From assembly GCA_030849065.1 (NCBI GenBank), contig JASAON010001645.1, positions 1-64,000 on the forward strand: a DNA stretch of 64,000 bases, given 5' to 3'. Shown here one piece after another: positions 55,570 through 64,000 of this stretch. Each line of letters begins with the position of its first letter. Positions within the stretch are counted from its first letter, which is position 1. The notes under the pieces are model-generated. The model was given only the letters and a program-made list of their open reading frames with translations, was not told where the DNA came from and ran no database searches. This stretch comes from Jaenimonas drosophilae (taxonomy: Eukaryota > Euglenozoa > Kinetoplastea > Trypanosomatida > Trypanosomatidae). A program made the translations under genes and the position numbers.

Positions 55570-57045
55570 ATGCAGCCCGATAGCCGAGTAGGTGCACGTG
55601 TTATTGTAAATTGGCTGAACCTACTTGTGTGCATCGTAGCAATTATCGCCACGGTATCGTGGTTTCATGTGGAGCTTAGTTTCTTTGGCGATGTGGCGGT
55701 GATGGAGCAGATGCTGCCCGTGGACCACCCACTGGAGCAGCTCGCACAGGTGGAGGCCTTCAATCGTCTAACCGGTGTGCCGATGACGAGTGAGATAAAC
55801 TCCACGACCGTGGTGGGCGTATCTGGGGTTAGTGGCAAGTGGGAAGCAGAACTTCGCAAGAAGATCTTATTTCATGAGGAGTTGGATAAGCGTGGATCAA
55901 CGCTCAGCGATGTGCTGCGTTGGCTTACCTTTGGATGTGGTCGAGTGCCTACCAACACGACGTGTTTGCTTGCCCCACATGGCCCTCCCTTTGGCACGCG
56001 CACTCTCCATCTTTGTAGTGCAGAAATTTGTGTTTTTCCAGTTCTCCTGCAGAATCTCTCGCATGGAGGTAGCGGAGAGACGTCTACCTACGTCATTCCT
56101 TTCGGGGACGTCTTCCTCGCTCGTGTACGCGCACGGGAATTTGATCATCTCGGCATCGCTACAGCCCGTGTGGTGGGCAATCCACGCCGCGCATTCCTTC
56201 GCCATGCCGAAGATATTGCTCCTCTAATTGGTTCGTTAGCCCCTCATAGTGCACGTGAGCGCCTACTTGGTGAGTGCTCGCGAAAGCGGGTGTTTCAGTG
56301 CCGCTATCACGTCCCCGCAGATTCGATGCATCGAGTCGTGGATGCGGAGATCAACACCATCACCACCACCGTTCATCCCTTCTCCGATGTGAGATTCGAG
56401 GCTGACCGCAGCACACTTCACTACTTCCGCACCGATGTGGCGGTGATTGATGTGGTGGATAGCCATGGACTAGCTGCCAACGCCTATCTGCAGGGATTGC
56501 TGGAGCCCGTGGCGGAGGCGACGATTCTGCCCGAGCACATTTTGCTCATCACCACAAGCGGCACCTGGTCCAGCCAAATCTACCAGGCCGCGCATAATGT
56601 GGTTGTGAAGAGACAATATCATAAGCATATCCTGCATGGGGCGTGCACCAAGGGGGTTGAACCTCAACGAATTGATTTTTTGGATCTACACTTTGCTAGT
56701 GCCACAGATACTCCATCGATGAGTGAGGCCATGGCCTCCATGTGCATCGTGCTGCTGAGTCGCTCCGTTTTCAACCTGGATGAGGCGCTCGCCAGCGTAC
56801 ATCTCGGCACCGAGGCCATGCGTATGGATTCCCTCTTGACTGCAGAACAGCGTTTCTTTTTTCGTTCACCAACAGCTGACGTTGATGCGGTGAGTTCAGC
56901 ACAGCGCGTGATTCCTGGGTGGCACATGCTATCTCGCCCAAAACTCTCCTGGAGTGCCGTTATGCTGCTATCCGCGCTGGGTTTGCTGCTTATGTTTCTT
57001 TGCCGTGGAGTACGCGCACGTTGCCGACGAGGTAGTCGAGCATGA
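55570..57045 (+). CDS. Two-transmembrane lumenal protein, unrecognised
   Basis: 491 residues from the first ATG after the acceptor AG at 55534-55535. An N-terminal helix (about 12-33, VIVNWLNLLVCIVAIIATVSWF) and a C-terminal helix (about 460-480, VMLLSALGLLLMFLC) enclose a large, probably lumenal domain with several N-x-S/T sites (NST, NTT, NLS) and cysteines. The tail is basic (RARCRRGSRA). This topology recalls PIG-S-like GPI-transamidase subunits, but I see no diagnostic motif, so no function is given. It lies between the two eL24 copies. Confidence 0.5.
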   Translation: MQPDSRVGARVIVNWLNLLVCIVAIIATVSWFHVELSFFGDVAVMEQMLPVDHPLEQLAQVEAFNRLTGVPMTSEINSTTVVGVSGVSGKWEAELRKKILFHEELDKRGSTLSDVLRWLTFGCGRVPTNTTCLLAPHGPPFGTRTLHLCSAEICVFPVLLQNLSHGGSGETSTYVIPFGDVFLARVRAREFDHLGIATARVVGNPRRAFLRHAEDIAPLIGSLAPHSARERLLGECSRKRVFQCRYHVPADSMHRVVDAEINTITTTVHPFSDVRFEADRSTLHYFRTDVAVIDVVDSHGLAANAYLQGLLEPVAEATILPEHILLITTSGTWSSQIYQAAHNVVVKRQYHKHILHGACTKGVEPQRIDFLDLHFASATDTPSMSEAMASMCIVLLSRSVFNLDEALASVHLGTEAMRMDSLLTAEQRFFFRSPTADVDAVSSAQRVIPGWHMLSRPKLSWSAVMLLSALGLLLMFLCRGVRARCRRGSRA

Positions 57046-57277
57046 ATTATTCCTTTTTGTTTTTTTTGCGAGAATAGGGTTGTTGTTCGTCATGCAACGA
57101 GCCCTCAATGCTCATCTGCATGGATTGATCTCGATGGACGCATATATGTGTACTCTTTGCCTTTGTAAATTTCGTTGGTGAAGGAAGTTTTTTTTCTTTT
57201 GGAAGTCCCTCAGACCTCTACACACACACACACACACAGCTAGTGGTTATACTTTTATCCTTTTTTTTTTGTGTATC

Positions 57278-57685
57278 ATGGTCCATGCAGCACGAAGCTG
57301 GGTTGCCGCCCGTTCTACTTTCATTGTGTTGATCTTGCTGTTGCTAGTAGCCTCAGCCGCTGATGCTCGTGCGACACCACGTGTCTTTGCGAATCCTCGC
57401 AGCGTCAAGCAGGCCTGCCATGGAGAGCTGGAGTCTCCGTGCCCACCTACACCTGACTTCCATTCACGCATCAGGTGCCTGGAGGAGCATGAAGCCAACA
57501 TCAGAAGCAGTGTGTGCCTGGACTGGATTCACGCACGTCAAGCCTGCATGACTGCCGTCTCTAGTGCCTGTGAGGCACATCGTGAGTGTATTCGCCACTT
57601 ACCCGCTGAATCTCTGCCACTGGCGTGCATCCGCTCAGACTACTACCGCTCTCTCTTCTTGTCGAGGCCACGACTTATCCTGTAA
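57278..57685 (+). CDS. Small secreted cysteine-rich protein (GLG1-repeat-like)
   Basis: 135 residues. The ATG at 57278 directly precedes a signal peptide (TFIVLILLLLVASAADA, about 15-31). The mature part holds cysteines in a pattern like the Cys-rich repeat of Golgi glycoprotein 1: QACHGELESPC, then RCLEEHEANIRSSVC, then ACMTAVSSAC and ECIRH. I read it as one full and one partial repeat of about 50 residues. GLG1-type proteins reside in the Golgi and bind growth factors or selectins in animals; the role in protists is unknown. The gene sits between the two eL24 copies. Confidence 0.55.
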   Translation: MVHAARSWVAARSTFIVLILLLLVASAADARATPRVFANPRSVKQACHGELESPCPPTPDFHSRIRCLEEHEANIRSSVCLDWIHARQACMTAVSSACEAHRECIRHLPAESLPLACIRSDYYRSLFLSRPRLIL

Positions 57686-57925
57686 TGGCCGCACGGATGC
57701 CTCGTAAGTGATGGGCAGTACCGTTGTTGACGGTTGACCTTTGTTTCTGCTCACTTATCCATTTGGGAAACCAACTGTGGAACAACAATCAACAACAACA
57801 ACCCATCCTGGTGTGTATTGTATGTGTGCATCAATAGGCATGTGTGCTGATTCAAGAATGTATTGCTCATGCTGCTTTCTTCATGTTTCCCTCTCTCTCT
57901 CTCTCTCAAGTAGGTATCATTCACC

Positions 57926-58300
57926 ATGCGTACGATTGAGTGCGAGTTCTCTCACTTCGCGGTGCACCCCGGCCATGGCCGCCGCTACGTGCCCTTCGCC
58001 TTCCTCTCGACGAAGCCCGTCCTGACCTTCTCCCGCCCGAAGTGCTTCGCCATGTACATGCGCAAGAAGAACCCCCGCTTCCTCCCCTGGACCCGCACGT
58101 ACCGTCGCATTCACCGCAAGACGACGAGCGACCGCGTCACCCGCCGCCGCACGGCCCGCGCCGTGAAGGCCCAGCGCGCCATTGTTGGTGCTGAGCTCTC
58201 CTACATCCAGGAGGTGCGCAGCCGCGTCCCCGTGGACCGCTCCGCCAAGGCCAAGGCCGCCCGCGCTGAGGTGGCTGCCCGCAAGGCTGCCAAGAAGTAA
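57926..58300 (+). CDS. RPL24: 60S ribosomal protein eL24 (RPL24), copy 2
   Basis: 124 residues, protein identical to copy 1 and one silent base different. The two copies are about 2.6 kb apart, with two unrelated secretory genes between them, so this is not a simple tandem array. The upstream acceptor is a CT-dinucleotide repeat ending in AAGTAG (AG at 57909-57910 or 57912-57913), different from copy 1. Sharing of exactly the coding region plus a few flanking bases indicates gene conversion. Confidence 0.96.
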   Translation: MRTIECEFSHFAVHPGHGRRYVPFAFLSTKPVLTFSRPKCFAMYMRKKNPRFLPWTRTYRRIHRKTTSDRVTRRRTARAVKAQRAIVGAELSYIQEVRSRVPVDRSAKAKAARAEVAARKAAKK

Positions 58301-58580
58301 GCACACACCACGATTAGTAGGCATGATGCTTGACACAATGATTTTTATTTGTTGATGAGTGCTACTCTCGTCCATGTGTGTATGTCGTGAGAGCAATCTC
58401 ACAGACAACCACTCATGGAACGATTGGAGCTACACAACTAACAAACCTCAGTGATGTGACGTGGAGTTGAGAGGACTTCCCAATTCATGATGGTCTGTTT
58501 CTGTGTGCGTACGTTTGCATCATTCTCTTCCTTCTTCTCTCCTTCTTGGTGTGCAAGGCAACAAGTGCGGAAGTACACAG

Positions 58581-59966
58581 ATGACGGCAACGGTGACGGC
58601 TGTCTCGGAAACGCAGAGTTTGGCAGCGATTCGCAACTTTGTGCGTGCGTCAGTCTCAGCCATCGCCTACGCTCGCGGTTTCTGCGAAGATGATTCGTTC
58701 GAGCAGCGTAGCTTTCTTGGCATTCCACTTAAACACATGCTGCCCTTGCGTCCCGAGGCCGTGACGATCTCCTCGTGGATAGAGCAAGGTGCCTTCGATG
58801 CACTCAATCGTCAGTACCTGAAGGAGATGGCCTTGTGTGTGTATAGCGATTCATGCACGGAGCTCGTGGAGAGCTTCACCTTCAGCTTCGCCTACAGTGG
58901 CCAACGCGCCACCATGAAAGTTGATGCCACGCAACGAGAGTCATTGATGGGGGCAACCCAATGTAGTGATCGCTCAGAAAAGAGACGGTACACGTCCAAG
59001 GAGGATGCGCAGCGAATGTTGGCGGCCATTCTCACCAAGCTCGTGGACGTGATGGAGCAGCTCCCTCCGCTGCTCAATCAACGCATCCTCGCGATGCGGC
59101 TGACGTACTATGAAGATCGTACCCCGCCAGACTATGAACCGCCTCTATTCAAGCGAGCCAGTCAGCACATTGAGCGCCTCTACCGCGAGGAGCCGCAGCA
59201 CTGCCTCTCCATGGGCTCCATGCGCACATCCCACCACTGCTTCTCCGTCTCCATCTGCAATCGGGTGTTGGCCACGGCACGTAGCTCTCTTCAAGATACT
59301 GAGTCCTGTAAGCACCACAACACATTGGAGCAGAGCTTCTCCATCACCAAAACCGTGGATGCTTCGCAATCTTCACGTGCCCAGAAGGCTACCAACCCCT
59401 GCAAATCTGCCACATCATCCTTGAAGAAGGCCGTTTGCCCAATGTTGCAGCCCGATGACGTACGTGCACTTCCTCCGCTGCTTCGCTTGTTGGAATCAGC
59501 ATCACCACTGCGCGTGAAGGAGGTACACTATCTGTTGTTGGTGGCTTTTGTGGTGAGTCGCAGCTCCGTTTCGGGGAGCGATGCAGGCCGGCTGAGAGTC
59601 AGCGAGGTGGAGCATTTTCTGCGCTACACATCGCCCGTGGAGATGTCAATGGAGGCCGCCCACGCGGTTCTGCGACGTCTCGTGGAGGAGAAGGTGTTGA
59701 AGCTCAATATCCCAACAAGATCCGGTATGGAAGAGGCGGCACGGCCCACCACCACAACCTCCAATCCCTTCATGGGCGGCGCTGCAGGCGAACGCTCAGA
59801 GCGTGAGTGGATTGTACTGGGCAGCCTACCGGAAGGTATTCCTCGTGGGCTGCTGGGCCGTGAGCAGGTGCTGCATCTCCTTCCACCTGCACATGTTGCG
59901 GCACTGACCAAACTTGCTCAACGAAAGTGCCGCCATTCGAAACGTCAGCGAACCTACGTACTATGA
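58581..59966 (+). CDS. HORMA-domain meiotic protein (HOP1/HORMAD-like)
   Basis: 461 residues from the ATG right after ACACAG. The HORMA domain covers about 13-240: SLAAIRNFVRASVSAIAYARGFCEDDSF, LNRQYLKEMALCVYSD, ELVESFTFSFAYS and the diagnostic LTYYEDRTPPDYEPPLF (174-190). HOP1/HORMAD proteins assemble on meiotic chromosome axes and promote inter-homologue recombination. From about 310 to 380 there is a winged-helix-like segment (KEVHYLLLVAFVVSR, VEHFLRYTSPVEMSMEAAHAVLRRLVEE), comparable to the chromatin-binding region of Hop1. The C-terminus is basic and might hold a closure motif, which I cannot prove. A GTG-led upstream extension is leader sequence. Confidence 0.82.
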   Translation: MTATVTAVSETQSLAAIRNFVRASVSAIAYARGFCEDDSFEQRSFLGIPLKHMLPLRPEAVTISSWIEQGAFDALNRQYLKEMALCVYSDSCTELVESFTFSFAYSGQRATMKVDATQRESLMGATQCSDRSEKRRYTSKEDAQRMLAAILTKLVDVMEQLPPLLNQRILAMRLTYYEDRTPPDYEPPLFKRASQHIERLYREEPQHCLSMGSMRTSHHCFSVSICNRVLATARSSLQDTESCKHHNTLEQSFSITKTVDASQSSRAQKATNPCKSATSSLKKAVCPMLQPDDVRALPPLLRLLESASPLRVKEVHYLLLVAFVVSRSSVSGSDAGRLRVSEVEHFLRYTSPVEMSMEAAHAVLRRLVEEKVLKLNIPTRSGMEEAARPTTTTSNPFMGGAAGERSEREWIVLGSLPEGIPRGLLGREQVLHLLPPAHVAALTKLAQRKCRHSKRQRTYVL

Positions 59967-60244
59967 GTGGAGTACAGTGGTCGCCAATTGTATTCTCTTC
60001 ATTCTGCTAGTTCAATCACATCTCTGCTACCAAATCAATCCATACACACACACACACACACAACTGCGACGTAGACTGAGTCTTGAATCGACCTCATATT
60101 GACTCACAAAACATGTTGTGTTTTCGTCAACACTTTCCCGCTTCAGCCGGTGCCTATTGACACCCTTTTGTAGTAGCCCAGTAGTCTAGGAACAACAACC
60201 CAATCTTCTCTTTTAGTGCTCCGTGATCCACACAGTCCTCCACG

Positions 60245-61291
60245 ATGATGACGAGTTCGTGTGGTGTTGGGGCAGCTCGTGGGTCGGCGAGATGTGCGCT
60301 CCACATCAACGTACGTGCCTACCACGGCTTTCAGTTTGCTGGTGTTTATGGTTGGAAGCTCCCCTACGGCGCGAGCTCCACCAAAGTCACGAAGGAGGAG
60401 CTCGACAACATCAAATTCTTCACGCAGAAGCCCAAGGACAAGTGGGACTACACCCGCATTGATGAAAATATCAACGCTTCCTCAGAGTTCCGCCAGACAG
60501 AAGGTCGTGAGGCCTTTTCGGAGGGCATGCGTAGCGACAACTCCACCACAGCGCATGGATCGCTCCACACCCCGAGCAAATACCGTTTGCATGAGTACTT
60601 TGATGAGTACACGAAGCCAGGCACCAACACCAAGCTAGCTGGCTGCTTCGCCGTGAAGGAGCAGTGGGACGCGGAGGAGTTCTACTACCCCGGCGAGGCA
60701 TGGCGCAAAAACCGTCCAGGCTTCCGCAGTGTGCCCAAGGAGCTGCTCAATCGGCAGACGTGGTATCACTGGTCGGATTGCATGATGCGTTGGGATGAGA
60801 TTCAACCAACGATTCGTACACGTTCGTGGAATCCAGATTGGCCCCCACCGGGCTACCATATGCCCAAGATGAACTGCAAAAAGGAGTTCTCCTTTGGTGT
60901 GGAGGAGGAGGGCCTTGTGTCGGAGATTGAGCGCTACAATTGGTTCCGCTCCTGGAGTGACAACAACATGCGCTGTGGATGGCGCGAGATCCCCCTCTTC
61001 ATGATGCTCTTTGCGTGCTTGTTCTATCTCGCCCGTAATGCCATGTCAATCACGGCGATGCAGGCCATGTCGAGCAACATGTACTACCCCGGGCGCTTCT
61101 TTATTCGCCCATTAGGTGTGCCGAAGGACTGGGAGAATGACTGCTTCTGGTGGCAGATTCCGTTGGAGGAGTTCCCCAATCAAGAAGAGATTTGGTACAT
61201 GAACGAGTCGCGCTTCGGCTACATCAACCACCTCAAACGCCGTGATGCGCGTGAGGCGTTGATGGCACAGGCTGAGGCTCCATCTGCGTAG
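60245..61291 (+). CDS. Tryptophan-rich mitochondrial-type inner-membrane protein, unrecognised
   Basis: 348 residues. The N-terminus (SSCGVGAARGSARCALHINVRAYHGF) is a typical acid-free mitochondrial presequence. The mature protein is rich in Trp, Tyr and Pro (for example EAWRKNRPGF, TWYHWSD, RSWNPDWPPPGY) and has one hydrophobic helix at about 249-268 (EIPLFMMLFACLFYLARNAM). This style is common among kinetoplastid-specific or accessory subunits of respiratory complexes and ATP synthase, but I cannot name the subunit. AG at 60215-60216 after a T/C tract is the likely acceptor. ATG 60248 is an equally possible start. Confidence 0.5.
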   Translation: MMTSSCGVGAARGSARCALHINVRAYHGFQFAGVYGWKLPYGASSTKVTKEELDNIKFFTQKPKDKWDYTRIDENINASSEFRQTEGREAFSEGMRSDNSTTAHGSLHTPSKYRLHEYFDEYTKPGTNTKLAGCFAVKEQWDAEEFYYPGEAWRKNRPGFRSVPKELLNRQTWYHWSDCMMRWDEIQPTIRTRSWNPDWPPPGYHMPKMNCKKEFSFGVEEEGLVSEIERYNWFRSWSDNNMRCGWREIPLFMMLFACLFYLARNAMSITAMQAMSSNMYYPGRFFIRPLGVPKDWENDCFWWQIPLEEFPNQEEIWYMNESRFGYINHLKRRDAREALMAQAEAPSA

Positions 61292-61739
61292 CTAGGATAT
61301 CTAGGGAGAGAAGGGAGGTGAAGGATTATTCTCTTGAAGAAGAGAGGCATTAGTCAGTCAATGGTTGTGGCAGACTCTACTACCGTCGCAATGACGGTGT
61401 GCAGTGCTGCTTTTTCCACGTTGATTCTTCAAGGAGAGAGCCTTTTCTTCTTCTTTTTTTTCTGTGGAGGTGTGCGTCCCTCGTGTACTACTGTTTGCTT
61501 CGGGCCATGTATGGTGAATGATTTTTCTCTTCTTCACTTCAACACATGATGGTTTAGATAGACTTCGTTAATAATTACGTCCAAGGTTGATCTTCATCAT
61601 TATCAGGTTGTGCGTTGTTTCGCATTCCTCCGCCACCGCTTTCTTTTCCTTGGTTGACCTTCCACACCTACACCGCCACGAAAGTGGACGAAGAGCACTA
61701 GCATATATATCCGTGCTTCCTGCACCATAACCTCAAAAC
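61292..61739 (+). other. Intergenic interval
   Basis: About 450 nt with no supported gene. It has T/C-rich tracts at about 61445-61462 and 61612-61660 and a (TA)n patch near 61704-61710. No RNA gene or hairpin stood out. Confidence 0.45.
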
Positions 61740-63257
61740 ATGGCGCATCGTCACTCTTCATTCCAGCTACTGCTTCTGGTGGCGTTGGTGCTGCTCGTTG
61801 CTCAGTACCCCGCTGAGGCACAGGCAGACTACTCCGCCCTCGCCACAGAGCTCGAACCAGAGCTGGAGCACAACATCAGCATCGCTGACTTCGGCATAGC
61901 GAGGCGCATTAATCACTTAGCCGATTTTGGCCACGCCGTCACCCGCTCCGTCACCCCAACGGTGTTGTTCTCCTTCGACGCGAAGGAGCAAGGTGAGTCT
62001 GTGGATGTGTGGTCCTTCTTCATTCGCAACATCGCCCACGCTACGGAGAAGTGGGGCATTCCGGTGCTCTACACCACCATCAATACAGAGGTTGGTGTGG
62101 CACTTCCCTACAGCTACCGTCTGCCGTCGAAGCAGTCTATCCTCATGTTCAACAACGACATGACGGCTGTGAACGGCTCACTCACCCTGTGGAAGGTGCC
62201 AACCTACTTCTCCGGCTCCCTTGACCTTGTCAAGGTGCTCCAGTGGATTCTTGAGTCCATCAGCCACTCTGCCATTGAGCGCATCAACAATGAACATGAG
62301 CTCATTGACTACTTTGACAAGTACAATGACCTCACGATGCTGCCCCATGTGCTCTTCTTCACCTTGCGCAACTACACGAGCCCCGTGTACAAGATCGTCT
62401 CGCAGCGCTTATCCATGAACGCCGCATTTGGTGTGGTGGTGGATGCGTTGAGCACACCCGAGAAGCGTGACATTGCTGCGCGGTACAACCTCACCAAGCC
62501 CGAAGACTTCCCTGCCGTCTTGGCGCTGCACAAGCTCGGGGGAGATACCGATGATGTGCATCGCATGCCCAACGTCACCTCCGACACCACGCACGAGGAG
62601 CTCACGGAGTTCTTGGCCGACGAGCTCGATGTGGAGTTCAGCTTTGAGTTCTACGAGCCATGGAACTCACGCTCCAAGTTGCAGCAGTTCCAGATGTACA
62701 TGACCCAAGAAAATGATCGTCTTCAGGCTTTGTTGATGGAGGAATCGATGCAGGAGGGCGGTCAGCGCATCACCAACGTCACGACGGAGGAGGAGTGGCG
62801 TGAGGGATGCCTGAAGAGCGACCGCGGCCATTGTTTGGTGATATTTGCCAACAAGAAGAAGCAGGCTGAGGTGACGGAGATCTTGCGAGACTCCGCCAAG
62901 CGCATGCGTGAGCTCGCACCCGAGAACACCACGCGTCAGCAGATTGACTTTGCTATCCTCGAGCCATCACGCTCCAAGGCTATCATGAAGTTCTTCCGCT
63001 CCACCAAATCTGACTTGGTCTTGATTGAGACGGCCCCCACTTTCCGCTTTTTGCGGTACGAAGGCTCGCTCTCGTCCAGCACGGTGGCACACCTGCTCTT
63101 CACACGCACAGAAGAAAGCGCTCATGGATGGGTGGAGGCCACACTCGATGAGGTGCCGGAGCTTGGAACGGCGGCCCCACGTGAACGTCGCTCTCGCAGA
63201 GGTGCTGCGGCACGTGAGGAGCCTGCATCCCCTGGTGATGGAGAGCTAGACTTGTAA
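61740..63257 (+). CDS. ER-lumenal thioredoxin-fold protein lacking a CxxC
   Basis: 505 residues. A signal peptide (FQLLLLVALVLLVAQYPAEA, about 8-27) leads into several thioredoxin-like segments: PTVLFSFDAKE, VPTYFSGSLDLVKVLQWI near 160, and EEWREGCLKSDRGHCLVIFANKKKQAEVTEIL near 355-390, which resembles the non-catalytic domain of PDIA6-type disulfide isomerases. No CxxC active site is present; the only close pair is C-x7-C. The protein ends GELDL, similar to kinetoplastid ER-retention tails (MDDL, KQDL-like). The inference is a redox-inactive PDI-family chaperone of the ER. NIS, NGS, NYT, NLT, NVT and NTT offer N-glycosylation sites. Confidence 0.6.
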   Translation: MAHRHSSFQLLLLVALVLLVAQYPAEAQADYSALATELEPELEHNISIADFGIARRINHLADFGHAVTRSVTPTVLFSFDAKEQGESVDVWSFFIRNIAHATEKWGIPVLYTTINTEVGVALPYSYRLPSKQSILMFNNDMTAVNGSLTLWKVPTYFSGSLDLVKVLQWILESISHSAIERINNEHELIDYFDKYNDLTMLPHVLFFTLRNYTSPVYKIVSQRLSMNAAFGVVVDALSTPEKRDIAARYNLTKPEDFPAVLALHKLGGDTDDVHRMPNVTSDTTHEELTEFLADELDVEFSFEFYEPWNSRSKLQQFQMYMTQENDRLQALLMEESMQEGGQRITNVTTEEEWREGCLKSDRGHCLVIFANKKKQAEVTEILRDSAKRMRELAPENTTRQQIDFAILEPSRSKAIMKFFRSTKSDLVLIETAPTFRFLRYEGSLSSSTVAHLLFTRTEESAHGWVEATLDEVPELGTAAPRERRSRRGAAAREEPASPGDGELDL

Positions 63258-63767
63258 GTTTGTGAATCATCTTCACGAGCACTGCATCACATGGACTAGA
63301 TGAGTAAGATGAAGAGCGTGTATGTGGGGCATGTTCCTTGTACACCTGTGTGGGTGCAACCAGGGTGACTACGAAGGAAAATCACGCTGCAACCAGTTGA
63401 GGTGCAGTTGTGTAGATTATTGGTATGGGCGATGGACTGATTATTAGTGGGCATAATCCCACGGCGTACACAAGACGTGAGCTTCCAAGAGAAGTAGCAA
63501 TCTTTTCTTGGCCAAGTATGTGCGTGGTTATACACACACACACACACACACGTGCTGTCATAGGATATACATTGTGCTTGCTCTTGTTGTTGTTGTTCTG
63601 TGTTGGGCTCAAGATCTACTGCCATCATAACCACCACCAAGATTTACCTAAACCTTAGCGTACTTCCCTCCATCACCGCTGGAACCCTACTCACCACACA
63701 GCCCCTACTCCACAAGGACACAACACACAACCACACACACGTGCTATCCTCTTTTCTATCCTGACCA
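63258..63767 (+). other. Intergenic interval with CA microsatellite
   Basis: About 510 nt with no supported gene. A (CA)n repeat lies at about 63532-63552. C-rich sequence at 63660-63760 precedes the last gene; AG at 63700-63701 is the likely trans-splice acceptor. Confidence 0.5.
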
Positions 63768-64000
63768 ATGTTCCGACGTGGACGTCTTCTGCGCTTTAAC
63801 ACCGTTGCAGTCTGTGGCTCGGGCAACATGGGCAGCGGCATTGCTCTCGTGACGGCGCACGCCGGCATTCCCGTGACGGTGACGGGCATCTCGCAGGAGT
63901 GTTTGGAATCCTCGCGTGCTTCCATTGACAAGTACCTCCGCATCCTTGCCAAGAAGCAGTTGGAGGGCAAGTCTGCCAATGAGGTGCAGTCCTTCGTGGA
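63768..64000 (+). CDS. 3-hydroxyacyl-CoA dehydrogenase, N-terminal part (3' truncated)
   Basis: The first 77 codons are visible; the frame runs off the right edge. After a basic, mitochondrial-type leader (FRRGRLLRFN) comes the NAD-binding Rossmann motif VAVCGSGNMGSGIA with GxGxxG at G17, G19 and G22. The sequence then continues like HADH: TAHAGIPVTVTG, then SRASIDKYLRILAKKQLEG. The enzyme oxidises L-3-hydroxyacyl-CoA in beta-oxidation. Whether this is a monofunctional HADH or a larger multifunctional protein cannot be seen. The ATG at 63768 follows a pyrimidine-rich leader. Confidence 0.85.
   Translation, partial: MFRRGRLLRFNTVAVCGSGNMGSGIALVTAHAGIPVTVTGISQECLESSRASIDKYLRILAKKQLEGKSANEVQSFV

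Noticed and set aside
61740..63257. Active protein disulfide isomerase
   Set aside because: No CxxC motif is present anywhere in the protein.
1..64000. CRISPR arrays, insertion sequences, retroelements or integrated viral genes
   Set aside because: No regularly spaced repeats, transposase, reverse transcriptase or capsid-like proteins were seen; the only repeats are microsatellites, small hairpins and duplicated ribosomal genes.

Overview
The window looks like nuclear DNA of a kinetoplastid flagellate, most likely a free-living bodonid (Bodo-like) rather than a trypanosomatid. All 31 genes I could support lie on the + strand, and none shows an intron. Almost every start codon is preceded by a long pyrimidine tract and a nearby AG, as expected for spliced-leader trans-splicing of a polycistronic transcript. 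Histone H3 is of the divergent kinetoplastid type. Two proteins resemble the zinc-finger/RNase III family of the mitochondrial RNA-editing machinery. Flagellar genes (dynein, IFT122, CFAP119-like) are prominent. Intergenic regions are long (about 0.2-1.1 kb) and rich in CA, GTT and ATG microsatellites. The species is inferred, not proven.

Layout. 0-13.4 kb: 3' part of a DEAH-box RNA helicase, the Fe-S scaffold NFU1, eIF6, an AMPK/SNF1-type kinase, a large Schlafen/AlbA_2-domain protein, a first editing-type RNase III-like protein and a small secretory protein. 13.5-28 kb: two identical tandem uS13 (RPS18) genes, then a 4204-residue inner-arm dynein heavy chain. 28-37.3 kb: a four-helix membrane protein with a duplicated CxxGxC unit, a small protein with a possible RIIa-like domain, eS10 with an RG-rich tail, IFT122 and histone H3. 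37.5-48.4 kb: three large unrecognised proteins, two secretory and one probably organellar. 48.7-54.7 kb: a CFAP119-like protein, a second editing-type RNase III-like protein and a DDT/WHIM chromatin protein. 55-64 kb: two near-identical eL24 genes flanking two secretory-pathway genes, a HORMA-domain meiotic protein, a mitochondrial-type membrane protein, a thioredoxin-fold ER protein without a CxxC, and the 5' end of a 3-hydroxyacyl-CoA dehydrogenase.

The genes do not form a functional operon; as usual in kinetoplastids, neighbours share transcription rather than pathway. Recurring themes are translation (uS13 x2, eS10, eL24 x2, eIF6), the flagellum (dynein, IFT122, CFAP119-like, RIIa-like), mitochondrial RNA and metabolism (two RNase III-like proteins, NFU1, HADH), chromatin and meiosis (H3, DDT/WHIM, HORMA) and the secretory pathway. 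The most interesting items are the RNase III-like pair that keeps the metal-binding acidic residues, the Schlafen-type protein with a candidate nuclease dyad, the H3 tail lacking the K9-S10 motif, the homogenised ribosomal gene duplicates, and strong hairpins in the dynein 3' flank.
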